A stretch of 64,000 nt of DNA from Carya illinoinensis. Taxonomy: Eukaryota > Streptophyta > Magnoliopsida > Fagales > Juglandaceae. The position numbers and the translations under genes were made by a program. The stretch spans positions 3,286,001 through 3,350,000 of the forward strand of contig NC_056767.1 of NCBI RefSeq assembly GCF_018687715.1, in the 5' to 3' direction. Below the pieces are notes generated by a model. That model had not been told where the DNA came from and did no database searches. It saw only the letters and a list, made by a program, of their open reading frames with translations. Shown here piece by piece: positions 24,001 to 30,900 of the stretch. Positions within the stretch are counted from its first letter, which is position 1. Each line of letters begins with the position of its first letter.

Positions 24001-26950
24001 AAAAAAATAAGTTAAGAGTAAGTATCTAGACAGAGTAAAAGAGAGTCTATTGCTAAGTGCGCAGCAAACAAATTGACAGCATTCATAAAAAATTACATTC
24101 AGGAGAGACATATTTCCAGTCCCCCAATAGTAAAAAGAAAAAATTGCTGCACATGCCCTTATGCAAACTTTTACCAGTTTCTGGGTGACTTTCCCCTTTG
24201 TGCATGATTTGATTACAAGCATCTTTCTCCTTGACTTTGCACTTGTTAACAGACCTTGACTGCTTCTCCCTCTTCTGTCTACGCGAATTCCCCCTCTTGC
24301 CTTCTGATTCAGAGGCTTTGGACCTGCCCTTACTTACTTTACAAGATTTTGGATGCTTACGCCCAATTGCTTTCATTGAAGGATGTAAATTCTTGGAATT
24401 ATGTGACTCGGACAATTCAACATCAGCACAGAGGTTGGAATATGTTTTAGCTTCCACAGAACTTTCCTCTTTCAAAGTCTCTCCAAGTATTCCATGTTCT
24501 GTCTCTCTTGAAAAAACCAAAGGTTCCATAGGCAATTCCTTGTTGCTAGATGAGTTGCTTGAAGAATTCACATTAGTTAGTGAAGTGGGAATCTCTCCAG
24601 AGAAAATCCCATCAGCCACAAGTGGTGTGCATCCTTGATTCTTAGACAGTTTTGCTTTGCTTATGCTAACTGGACCAGGTGATCCACCTTCCAGAACACA
24701 GTTACGTGAACGAGGGAGCTTCTTCTTCTTTCCCCTCTTAGTGCTAGCATGATGTCCTTGGGCAGAAACATCTTTGGAGGATGTCAAAAGAGCATCATGC
24801 AAATCTGCTTGCTGTATTGCACTAACTTGGTTATCTGGGGTCAAATTGATCACTTCAGAATCAGGTGAAGTTCCAGAATCTGTACACCTATTCTTAATTG
24901 CCCCTCCCAATGTATTGACCACTACATTGGAGGGAACCCCAAGATAATCATCTGCATCACCAGCTGCCTTACCGATATTATTGGTGTTTTCAGAGTCTTT
25001 ATTGGTGAGTTGTCCATCTTCCCGTGAACTATCTTCAACACCATTGGCGAATTTCATAAGTTCTAAACCTGCTGCAGAAAATAAATCAGTCCCACAATCA
25101 CTAATGGCAGTATTTGCAGATGCTGAGGCATCAAGAAAATTTGGATCCATATTGCTCAGATAACTTTGACCTGCTACTTTCCCGATTTTAACCTTCAAAC
25201 GAACACGACCAGATGAAACACAATGATTTCCCCTTGAAACTCGTGAGCTTCCACTTGCCCGTATCTTGGCCTGCTTTCCACTTCTTCGCCCACCCCTTGC
25301 TTTTCTCCCTCCTTGATTCTTTACTTGACTGACACTATAAATCCCATTACTCTGTTCAAAAAACTGTGTAATATTCTCTAGTGATCCCCAGATGGAAGAA
25401 CGAGCTGGTTTTGAGAAAGAGCTTCTTTTCATTCGTGCAGCCTTCGAAACAATTCTGATACTTCCACGTGAGTGTAGCACATGGGATGTGTTCTTGCATT
25501 TCTTTTCGGCCCTCTTTTTACTAGTCTTCTGGCTAGATTTACTTCTCCGGCCATTGCTTCGAGAAGATGAAGACACAATTTCAGGACATTTGATTTCATA
25601 AACACAACCAACACCCACGTTATCTTTTTCTTCATTATCTGTATGTTCAGAACATTCAGCCACACTGCTAGAATTAATAGAAGTAATAATATTCTCATAT
25701 GGCATATCCTTAGAAGTATTAGAATTGGCAATACTAAATTGTTGACAAGACTCGGGAGAAACTGATTTCTCAAAAGTATAGTTATGAGCTACATTGGCAG
25801 CACTAGGTTCAACACTTGAAACAGTTGTCATATCACTTTTCTCTTCCACAAGCTTTGAAATCCTTTCTGCACAGGTACCATCAACATCGTTACCATTCTG
25901 CCCCTCATTTTTTTGGGCAGGGATATTGAGTGATTCAGACATGTGTACATTTTCCAAACCCCTCTGGTGGCCCACTGAAGTCAATATATGGGCGCATGTA
26001 TCGAGATTGGTTTCTGTTTGAAGGATCCCATTAGCATGTTCTTCAGAGAGACCGTGAACAATCTTATCATCCTTCTGATCACTCTGCTCATAGTTGATCA
26101 ATAAGTCACCAGCATGTAAAACTTTCAAAGGCATTTCCCCACCTTCCAAAGGTGAAATCAGGTTGTGAACGTCAGCTTCTCTCCCCACTGAATAATCACT
26201 TTTCCCATCCACAACCTCCAAAGAAAGATCACCAGTGCTCTTAATGTTCTCCTGCTCCTGCTGCTGGCCATAATTGCTTGGCAAACCAGTCATTGTTATT
26301 AATTCCAAGGGCACTTCACAACACTGTAAAGAAGATATTTGGTTACAATTATCAGTCTCTAACCCAACTATAACACCACTTTTCTCATCACCAACCTCTT
26401 CGACTCCTTCTGGAGAAGAACTGGTGGCACTCTTATCATCGATGTTATCAGGTTGAACACAATTCCCCAGCGAAACAATCATCTGAAGAGATCCCGAGGG
26501 TGTGTTATGGTCATACTCACCTTGAGATCCTCTGTTCTCCAAGCACAAGGCACCAGTTTCTAAATTACAAGCATCATCCTGACTCTGGATCTCATTCAAA
26601 CACTCCCTACTGAACCTGCATACGCTACCCGGCATTTTCTCCAGCATCAAATCGCTCACATTCTGACCCTCAGCCAACAATCCATCTTTATCAACGGTAA
26701 CAGCCTCCACATAGTCTGTAACCTCGCCAGAGCTCATGCAACCAGTATCGTCGACCTTGGACAAGTTCAGACACCCATTCAAAGCATTCGTGGGGTCCAC
26801 CTTAGACTCAAACAAGCTGAAAGCGACCTCCGAGCAGGACCGCTGATCAGAGATGGATGGCAACGAAAACTCCAAGCTCAATTTCTGCTCAATAACTGAA
26901 CTGCATAACGGTTTCTCAATTATAGCCAAATTTTCACACGAACCGGCCAT
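1662..26950 (-). CDS. ASHH2: histone H3K36 methyltransferase ASHH2 (SDG8/EFS), 17 coding exons
   Basis: Nuclear SET-domain enzyme. In Arabidopsis it adds H3K36me2/3 at transcribed genes, including FLC, and so affects flowering, branching, hormone response and immunity. Exons: 26950-24175, 23896-23689, 13941-13775, 13657-13578, 12452-12321, 12223-12107, 11825-11733, 10348-10271, 9238-9182, 7745-6941, 6850-6795, 6284-6205, 6094-6012, 5888-5809, 4650-4571, 3132-3087, 2915-1662. They sum to 6192 nt, exactly 2064 codons, all with GT-AG junctions. Domains in order: low-complexity N-terminus (1-965), CW zinc finger (about 966-1010), AWS (1078-1121), SET (1122-1246), post-SET (1257-1271), long C-terminal tail. 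The start is the first in-frame ATG. The protein is longer than the roughly 1760-aa Arabidopsis one, mainly in the N-terminus. No break is seen. Exon junctions are inferred without transcripts. Confidence 0.94.
3087..6850 (-). CDS. ASHH2: ASHH2 exons 11-16: conserved post-SET helical region
   Basis: Six small exons: 6850-6795, 6284-6205, 6094-6012, 5888-5809, 4650-4571 and 3132-3087. They encode segments such as [78 protein letters not shown] and [13 protein letters not shown]. This looks helical and is typical of plant ASHH2 downstream of the SET domain. I assign no function to it. Reading phase is kept through every junction. Confidence 0.87.
3167..3184 (-). mobile_element. micro-insertion 1 (18-bp LINE 3' tail)
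   Basis: On the minus strand the insert reads TATTACTTAT plus eight A. A perfect 17-bp direct repeat, TCTCAGGGATATATAAT, flanks it at 3150-3166 and 3185-3201. It matches the last bases of full LINE tails in this window. It lies about 35 nt upstream of the ASHH2 exon 16 acceptor. Confidence 0.8.
3611..3720 (-). mobile_element. LINE 3' tail fragment
   Basis: On the minus strand this contains the LINE 3'-end signature seen in the larger copies: a TGTACTTGGGC-like block, then AATA.AATTTTG, then an A/T tail. The boundaries are approximate and no clear target duplication was found. It lies in ASHH2 intron 15. Confidence 0.5.
4044..4136 (-). mobile_element. 93-bp LINE 3' tail with target duplication
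   Basis: On the minus strand: GTATACTCCATGTGCACCT, GGGCAATGCC, CAATAAAGTTGCTTATAAAA. The flanks are AAACTTCCACAC (4032-4043) and AAACTTTCCACAC (4137-4149), a target duplication differing by one base. This is a severely 5'-truncated L1-type insertion in ASHH2 intron 15. Confidence 0.75.
5341..5690 (+). pseudogene. LINE reverse-transcriptase zinc-finger remnant
   Basis: Plus-strand translation near 5445-5515 gives [19 protein letters not shown], the zf-RVT motif found at the 3' end of plant L1-type ORF2. The frame breaks soon after. Related LINE C-terminal sequence continues to about 5640. It is an old decayed fragment in ASHH2 intron 14, antisense to the gene. Confidence 0.65.
6941..7745 (-). 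CDS. ASHH2: ASHH2 exon 10: end of SET, post-SET and linker
   Basis: Opens with [15 protein letters not shown], which includes the catalytic tyrosine region, then the post-SET cysteines in [17 protein letters not shown] long Ser/Lys-rich linker follows, with no recognised domain. The exon covers residues 1237-1504. The acceptor is TTTTGTCAG|G and the donor GAAGCAG|GTTTGG. Confidence 0.93.
8167..8369 (-). mobile_element. tRNA-derived SINE
   Basis: The minus strand starts near 8369. It carries a box A-like AGCCTAGTGGTCAAAGG, a box B-like GTTTGATTCCC, then a T-rich/A-tailed end at 8167-8175. The flanks TCATACAGGTA (8156-8166) and TCATAAAGGTA (8370-8380) match at 10 of 11 bases. It lies in ASHH2 intron 9. 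Its family differs from the SINEs at 12.6 and 14.5 kb. Confidence 0.75.
9182..12223 (-). CDS. ASHH2: ASHH2 exons 6-9: SET catalytic domain
   Basis: Exon 6 (12223-12107) begins the SET domain with the [16 protein letters not shown] and FLIEYVGE blocks. Exon 7 (11825-11733) gives the EARQKEY and HFYFMTLNG segment. Exon 8 (10348-10271) carries [12 protein letters not shown], with the NHSC S-adenosylmethionine-binding motif at about 1206-1209. Exon 9 (9238-9182) gives [19 protein letters not shown]. All catalytic landmarks are intact, so the enzyme should be active. The introns between these exons hold a CT microsatellite, a LINE-SINE chimera, a MITE and a micro-insertion. Confidence 0.93.
9327..9693. 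mobile_element. PIF/Harbinger-like MITE
   Basis: The ends are GGCCTCGTTTGGGG and CCCAAGCAAGGCC (inverted). TAA duplications flank it at 9324-9326 and 9694-9696. The interior is AT-rich, 367 bp and non-coding. A 3-bp TWA target and GGCC..TTTGG ends are typical of Tourist/Harbinger MITEs. It lies in ASHH2 intron 8. Confidence 0.78.
9743..9760 (-). mobile_element. micro-insertion 2 (18-bp LINE 3' tail)
   Basis: The insert on the minus strand is TTATCTATAT plus eight A. A perfect 14-bp repeat, TAAGAGGTGCATTT, flanks it at 9729-9742 and 9761-9774. It lies in ASHH2 intron 8, just beyond the MITE. Confidence 0.78.
9894..10184. mobile_element. 291-bp composite block between 18-bp direct repeats
   Basis: AAGGAAAATTATTGCAGT occurs perfectly at 9876-9893 and 10185-10202. 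Between the copies lies a foldback (about 9912-10068, arms starting GTAATGATAC and TAATGATAGAC). A plus-strand LINE-like end (CTTACCTATT plus A7) and a minus-strand LINE tail (10112-10180) follow. The flanking repeat suggests one target duplication around a composite insert. Confidence 0.55.
10720..10815 (-). mobile_element. LINE 3' tail fragment
   Basis: The minus strand shows GTATACTCCCTTTGTACTTG, GGGCTATGC, CAATAAAATTTTA, TTACAAAAA and an A tail: the shared 3' end of the local LINE family. It is 5'-truncated and lies in ASHH2 intron 7. The target duplication was not resolved. Confidence 0.62.
10853..11512 (-). mobile_element. LINE ORF2 fragment fused to a SINE 3' end
   Basis: On the minus strand, 11497-10990 encodes broken LINE endonuclease/linker sequence ([10 protein letters not shown], then [15 protein letters not shown], then [11 protein letters not shown]). 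It runs straight into 10928-10853, which is the 3' end of the SINE family seen at 14.5 kb (GACACCCAGTGCCAAT plus A tail). No LINE 3' end is present. It lies in ASHH2 intron 7. Confidence 0.65.
12037..12094. repeat. (GA)29 microsatellite
   Basis: Uninterrupted GA dinucleotides on the plus strand, which is CT on the ASHH2 coding strand. The repeat begins 12 nt after the exon 6 donor (GAG|GTAAAT). The long ORF that crosses it is an artefact. Confidence 0.97.
12321..12452 (-). CDS. ASHH2: ASHH2 exon 5: AWS domain
   Basis: Encodes residues 1078-1121, the cysteine-rich AWS (pre-SET) zinc module: IMVCHCKP, then [10 protein letters not shown], then the [17 protein letters not shown] core. The cysteine spacing fits the SET2/ASH1 class of H3K36 methyltransferases. 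The acceptor is TTAATCAG|A and the donor CAACAA|GTAACT. Confidence 0.93.
12608..12863 (-). mobile_element. tRNA-derived SINE, full length
   Basis: The minus strand starts CCCCAAGGGGTTGG. It has box A-like TGGCCCAAGTGGTGAAGG, box B-like GGTTCAACACC and a 3' poly(A). Perfect 17-bp target duplication: ACAAAAGTATAATATTT at 12591-12607 and 12864-12880. It lies in ASHH2 intron 4 and shares its 5' end with the SINE at 14.5 kb. Confidence 0.88.
13351..13378. repeat. T28 homopolymer
   Basis: Uninterrupted T run in ASHH2 intron 4 (A run on the coding strand). It is possibly a decayed retroposon tail, but no body or target duplication is recognisable. Confidence 0.9.
13578..13941 (-). CDS. ASHH2: ASHH2 exons 3 and 4: end of CW and linker
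   Basis: Exon 3 (13941-13775) supplies the last CW cysteines in [13 protein letters not shown] and an acidic linker. Exon 4 (13657-13578) encodes the conserved [13 protein letters not shown] segment just before the AWS domain. The acceptors are TTTAAAG|G and TTCTCAG|G. The donors are ACAG|GTATG and GAG|GTACAT. The phases join exactly to the neighbouring exons. Confidence 0.9.
14335..14450 (-). mobile_element. LINE 3' tail fragment
   Basis: On the minus strand it ends CAATAAAGTTTCTTACTTAT plus an A-rich tail, after the GTACATGGGTTC block. This is the clearest copy of the TTACTTATAAAAAAA terminus also seen in the micro-insertions. It lies in ASHH2 intron 2. Confidence 0.68.
14499..14740 (+). 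mobile_element. tRNA-derived SINE, full length
   Basis: Starts AACCCCTAGGGGTTGGTTC, with box A-like GGTTCAAGTGGTAAAGG and box B-like AGGTTAAAATCC. It ends GACACCCAGTGCCAATC plus an A tail. Target duplication AAGAACAATAGT at 14487-14498 and 14741-14752, perfect. It lies in ASHH2 intron 2, antisense to the gene. Confidence 0.88.
14851..14866 (-). mobile_element. micro-insertion 3 (16-bp LINE 3' tail)
   Basis: The insert on the minus strand is ACTTATAT plus eight A. It is bounded by a perfect 21-bp direct repeat at 14830-14850 and 14867-14887 (begins ACCTTACC, ends CACATCT). The duplicated target is longer than the inserted sequence. ASHH2 intron 2. Confidence 0.85.
15044..15300 (-). mobile_element. 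degraded LINE 3' tails
   Basis: Two A/T-rich stretches (about 15044-15125 and 15236-15300) resemble the minus-strand LINE 3' end, with a TGTATATCCTGTGTAATTGG block and CAATAAAATCC-type endings. The boundaries are uncertain. Confidence 0.4.
15785..19249 (-). pseudogene. LINE ORF2 remnant (endonuclease, reverse transcriptase, zf-RVT)
   Basis: Starts [18 protein letters not shown] with the apurinic-type endonuclease motif CLQETKLK (19249-18870). The linker follows (18665-18273). The reverse transcriptase (17675-16700) has [29 protein letters not shown] and KYLGLSLG. The zf-RVT motif [19 protein letters not shown] lies at about 15990-15925. The catalytic FADD box reads FAYN (near 17180), so activity is lost. 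Several stops and frameshifts. Confidence 0.88.
19263..20173 (-). pseudogene. outer LINE ORF1, C-terminal part
   Basis: The minus frame 19681-19263 reads [16 protein letters not shown], then [10 protein letters not shown] and [17 protein letters not shown]. It stops 14 bp before the ORF2 start. The same ending recurs in the inner LINE ([18 protein letters not shown]), which shows the two are family members. Confidence 0.7.
20174..22301 (-). mobile_element. nested ORF2-less LINE derivative
   Basis: Runs on the minus strand from a leader near 22301, through ORF1 (21658-20365), directly to a LINE 3' UTR and tail (GGTATTTCAGG, GTATACGTCCAATGTACTTG, A10 at 20179-20188). No ORF2 sequence lies between. 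The probable target duplication is CCTGACTACGC (20163-20173) versus CCTAACTATGC (22302-22312), 9 of 11, both differences being transitions. It interrupts ORF1 of the outer LINE. Confidence 0.7.
20365..21658 (-). pseudogene. inner LINE ORF1 (DUF4283-type)
   Basis: Begins with a nucleic-acid-binding-like start, [20 protein letters not shown] then [13 protein letters not shown] region with [14 protein letters not shown], which may be coiled coil, follows, then the conserved end [13 protein letters not shown]. One or two stops interrupt it. In plant L1 elements ORF1 is thought to bind element RNA. Confidence 0.65.
22307..22981 (-). pseudogene. outer LINE ORF1, N-terminal part
   Basis: Contains [20 protein letters not shown] then [18 protein letters not shown], the same DUF4283-like type as the inner ORF1. 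A C/G homopolymer (about 22628-22642) sits in it. It is separated from its C-terminal half by the nested LINE. Confidence 0.6.
23689..23896 (-). CDS. ASHH2: ASHH2 exon 2: CW zinc finger
   Basis: Carries most of the CW domain, which reads methylated histone H3K4. The core is [14 protein letters not shown], with Cys971 and Cys974 (CxxC) and Trp977. The domain is finished by WTC across the next junction (Cys997) and by Cys1008 in exon 3, so all four zinc ligands are present. The acceptor is CTATAG|GA and the donor ACATG|GTACAC. The intron that follows runs 9.7 kb because of LINE insertion and splits this zinc finger between two distant exons. Confidence 0.93.
23962..23982 (+). mobile_element. 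micro-insertion 4 (21-bp LINE 3' tail)
   Basis: Insert CACTTACCTATAAAAAAACAC between AAGTTAAGAG (23952-23961) and AAGTTAAAAG (23983-23992). It matches the ACTTACCTAT-plus-A LINE terminus. It lies in ASHH2 intron 1, antisense to the gene. Confidence 0.72.
23993..24008 (+). mobile_element. micro-insertion 5 (16-bp LINE 3' tail)
   Basis: Insert TACTTACAAAAAAAAT between AAGTTAAAAG (23983-23992) and AAGTTAAGAG (24009-24018). It abuts micro-insertion 4, so the same 10-bp target appears three times. Confidence 0.68.
24175..26950 (-). CDS. ASHH2: ASHH2 exon 1: long N-terminal region
   Basis: Codes for residues 1-925, beginning Met-Ala-Gly-Ser-Cys-Glu-Asn-Leu. It is acidic and Ser/Asn-rich at first, then turns basic. 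One basic stretch around plus-strand 25550-25430 is rich in Lys/Arg/Ser, another around 25330-25200 in Arg/Gly, and Lys/Arg-rich patches follow near 24740 and 24300-24180. These are likely nuclear-localisation and nucleic-acid-binding segments. No folded domain is recognised. The donor is CTG|GTAAAA. The open frame continues 28 codons upstream of the ATG but holds no earlier ATG. Confidence 0.9.
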
Positions 26951-27560
26951 CTCACATCCAAGAAATTTATCATAATATAACGCAAACCCAGCACTCAAGT
27001 GGAAAACCCGATCAATATGGTATTCAGTAATCAATTACAACCGGACCAAATACAATGCAAAGGCCCAATCACCTTGGAATCAAGACCTAACACGGTGATT
27101 ATTCACCAACCTCTTCAAATTCCAACAAAACCATAAAAAAAAACCTACGTCGAAGCCGTGTGAATTCTAACCGCACATAGAAAACCCAAGAAAATTCAAT
27201 CTGCACATGAACACAAAAAAACAACCCTAAAGTCAAAATCTAACCGTAATGCGGACAAACGTAGGCACTCATACACATACACACAAACAAAACATACAAA
27301 AACAAAGATATATCAAACGAAAAAGAACTAAATTTTAAAGCAGCAAGCATATTAAAGATAAGCTGATACCCGTGCAGGCAAACGGTTGAAAAACGTAAAC
27401 AAAACAAAAATGGCTTTTTTCTATTCTGCTTTCTCTTCTTTTTTTCCTTTCGGAGAGAGAGAAAGAGAGAATTGGTGCGTGGGTATCGTCGACAATACGG
27501 TTCGGAAAGAGAGAGACACAGAGAGAGCTCCGACCGGTTAGCAAATTCAGAAGTTAATTC
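26951..27560 (-). promoter_or_regulatory. ASHH2 5' leader and probable promoter
   Basis: Upstream of the ASHH2 ATG. On the coding strand, 27540-27430 is rich in CTCTCT/TCTCTC (a plant Y-patch style core promoter), then A-rich leader sequence runs to the ATG. A donor-like CACGG|GTATC lies at about 27367, so a 5'-UTR intron is possible. No acceptor was convincing. The transcription start is not determined. Confidence 0.4.
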
Positions 27561-30500
27561 CGTAGAGACCGTTTGAGCCCTACACGGCCATGATTAGGGT
27601 TGCCTGCGTGACTTTGGGAGATGTAAGACAGGTGTCCTACAAGGGTATTCTAGTCACTTCGTTGTATTTTTTAATTCCATAGGCTTTTTTCATTTTTTAT
27701 TTATATTTTTGTTAGTTGGCGTCAACTAGTTTGCCCAGAATTTACATCCTTGCAAAACCCTTTTGGATTGCATAGATTCCTTTCAATTCTCTACCTTGAT
27801 TGTAAGCAATCCAACCAACGGGGAGGAAGAGGGAGTTCTTTACCTTAATTGCAAGCAATTTAGATAAAAATACTTGAGAGGGAGTTGTGGGTCCCACATC
27901 CTCTAAACCGATGGTCGGAATAGCAATTTATCCTTTTTTTTTTTTAATAAATTATAAATATATTTAACTGTTACATGATACAATAGTTAACAAGGTGAAA
28001 GGTTCCAACATTAATCTCAAATCAGCAAATATAACACGAGACATAAATAAATAATAAAAATAGGAATCTAGAGCTAATGACTTAACCACATCTATTTCTC
28101 ATAATAAGAAGTCGCTTGTGAAGTAGTTTTGATTCAAACTGAATATTGCAACTAGAAATTACAGTGAAGTGATGTGTGTTACATTTTTCTGGTCTGGATG
28201 GGCTGTCGGAGACTTCTACCACCCATTTCTCATGATCCTTAATTAGGATAAACAAAAACATACAAAGATAGTAATCTAAAATAATAGTTTGCCCATTCAA
28301 GAGATCTTACATTTATGTCTTGAATTGGCTACAATGCAAGACAAAAAATTATAAGAAATCTTGATTTTTATGAAGAACATGAAAGTCAAGAGTTGGGAAA
28401 GTGAGGGCATAAGAAATAAAAATCAAAGTTTTCACTCGGAGGATTCTTCCATCATGTTATTTAAGATCTTTTTTAGTCAGTCTTCAGCACCAACAACAAT
28501 GAGTTCAATCAAGCTTCTTAGGTCAACAATTGCAGCAATTTTTATTTTTTTCAAAATTAAAGGACACTTGCACATGTTTTGACAGTTTTGTGTATGCATT
28601 AGTTGGAGAGAAATAGACATGGCTCTGCATAATTCAAGCAGTTGAGAAGGTCAAGTCAATGTGTAAATGCCCCTTAACGTAAAGTCAACCATTCAACTCA
28701 CGAGACTAGAGAGTGCAATAAAATAAGACAAAAAGGTCATACTACTTGCTATACCTACCAATCAAATATATAATAGAAAAATAGAATTAGGGTCTTCCAT
28801 AAATATTCCAACGTAGGTACACGAGGTCCGAAAAGCCAATAACGGCAGGCACACGAGGTGCGTTATGTTCACACTCATTTCATTAGTGAGTATTTTTATC
28901 ACAAAAATTTTATGTATATTCACGAAAATATATTTTTTTATGTATTTTATTGATATAATTAATTATATTATTTTTTTATTATAAAATAATTTTTTTAATC
29001 AATTATATTAATAAAATATATAAAAATAACTGTATATAATATAACTATTTTTACCACTTCCTTAAAAATCAAATCTTTTTTAGACTTAAGAAATAACTTA
29101 AAATTTGTAGATTATACACCGACTTGCAAGTAAAAATATTTCATTTATTAAAGAAGTACAAACAGATTAAATTTGATATTGTGTTATTTTATTAAAAAAA
29201 TATATTGTCTTCATCTTAAATTCTATTTTCCAATCATATTTTATTGAAGTATCACGTTTTTTAAATATTATATATATTTAAAATATAGATTCATCGAGTC
29301 ACTTAAAATGCCTCAAATCAATAATGATAAAATTTAATTCAATACAAAATATCCAAAATTGACAAGAAAAGTATATATACTTTCCTTCTATATCCATTTT
29401 GCCTTATTATTATTATTTTTTTAAAGTAACTTAGAAGTCAAACATGTATGGTGTAAATCAGCCAAACCAATTAACTAATATGAGAAATAATAATTGCATA
29501 TGTGAGTATCTAAATGCTGTGTAATCACTATAAAAAAAAGTAAATAAATACAAAACTCATATGAAAAAATAATAATTTTTTAATAGTATATCCTTTTTTT
29601 TTTTTAAAAAAAAAAAATCTATTCATCATCCTAATTTTTATTATCCTATAATATGACTTTAGATGATAGGTTTACAAGTGAAATATAATAAATAATCTTC
29701 AATCATTTAATACTACATCATAGGATGATGGGAGGACGATGAGAATTAAAATGATGAGTATCATTACTCTTTTTTTAAAGCGACTGCACGACGCTTGCAC
29801 ACTCTACAACTATATGTAACATTACTCAACCAACATATAGCAGCCCCATCTGATCACTGCAGACTAAATATATGACTTCGTAAGGAGGTTATGCATCTGA
29901 AAGAAGCCAATGGTTGCCTAAACAAGCTAGACAGGTGTTCACTTCTTTTCCAAGTTAAAAAAGCTTCTCAAAAGAGAGAAGAGAATAGAAAAGGAAAGGA
30001 AATGTCTATTTATAAACTCTTATGGACATAAAGGACTAGACAATCCTGAGTGGGAAAGAGCCTTTTATTACACTGCTTTTCACTTCTTTTAGTTATTTGA
30101 TTATATGAAAAAACATTCCTAACCCACAATGGACCAATCTGGGCATCTCTTATGGTGGGGAAACATATCCTTCCATCAGAACTTCCACATAGGATGAGGT
30201 TGAGTGCATGCTGATCGACTAGAACCAAATTGGAAACATGGTTCCAATTCTTTTCCCCACGTTCTTCTGTCACAGTGAAATCTGTATTTTAGGGAAAGGG
30301 AGGGAATAGTACTCTTAGATTAGAGGTTGTTCGAATAACATCTTGATGGCAGGAATATATTTGATGATCTGCACATATCATAATAAATCAAAATACCAAA
30401 AATTGGAACTTGAACACTAAGTTGGCACAAAACTCTATCAAAGCACTGAATTTTTATTTCTCAGACGAGATTGAAATACTTTAAAGCAACTTCCACATAC

Positions 30501-30697
30501 AAACTGGAAGCTATACGGGTCATTGAATCCAATGAATTCGATCTTTTAAACATCAGCAGAAATTCTTTGCAAAGGATAAATATCCCTGGTTGCTAGAAAT
30601 TTAAATGTCAATATATTTACACATGCTCAACTCCGAAAGATCCATATTTTATTACATTTTAGTTCTCATGAAGCAATCTCAAAACTCTTCTGATTGA
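27561..30697. other. spacer between ASHH2 and PTAC6
   Basis: AT-rich, with no supported gene. It should contain the distal ASHH2 promoter and the PTAC6 3' UTR and terminator (30697 leftwards). The stretch 28900-29800 is almost entirely A/T. A short block near 30200-30275 resembles the PTAC6 last exon (separate entry). No transposon ends could be fixed. Confidence 0.5.
30195..30275 (-). pseudogene. possible partial copy of the PTAC6 last exon
   Basis: On the minus strand CACTGTGACAGAAGAACGTG, then, after a gap, TTTCCAATTTGGTTCTAGTC and GATCAG. This resembles the start (CACTGTGATAGAGAGAGAAG) and the end (TTTCAAATTGGTTTTAGTC) of the PTAC6 terminal exon 0.5 kb away, with the middle deleted. The similarity is short and could be chance. 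Confidence 0.3.
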
Positions 30698-30858
30698 CTA
30701 AAACCAATTTGAAACGCTGAAGTCCCGTAATTTGCTCAGATGTCTCTCCATGTCTTTTCTGGTCTTGGCCCACTCTTCTCTCTCTATCACAGTGGTAGGA
30801 TCATCTCTTTCACTCTGCAAGTATACAAGAGAATAAATATCAGGCAATGCAAAACAAA

Positions 30859-30900
<42 letters not shown>

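Noticed and set aside
24231..24638. 135-codon plus ORF in ASHH2 exon 1
   Set aside because: Antisense shadow of a strong, family-matched exon. No motif of its own.
27004..27034. Earlier start for ASHH2 upstream of 26950
   Set aside because: The open frame extends upstream, but its first codon there is TTG. The first ATG is at 26950.
30010..30273. 87-codon minus ORF near the PTAC6 3' end
   Set aside because: Starts in the PTAC6 exon-like shadow and then has no conserved motif. Not treated as a gene.
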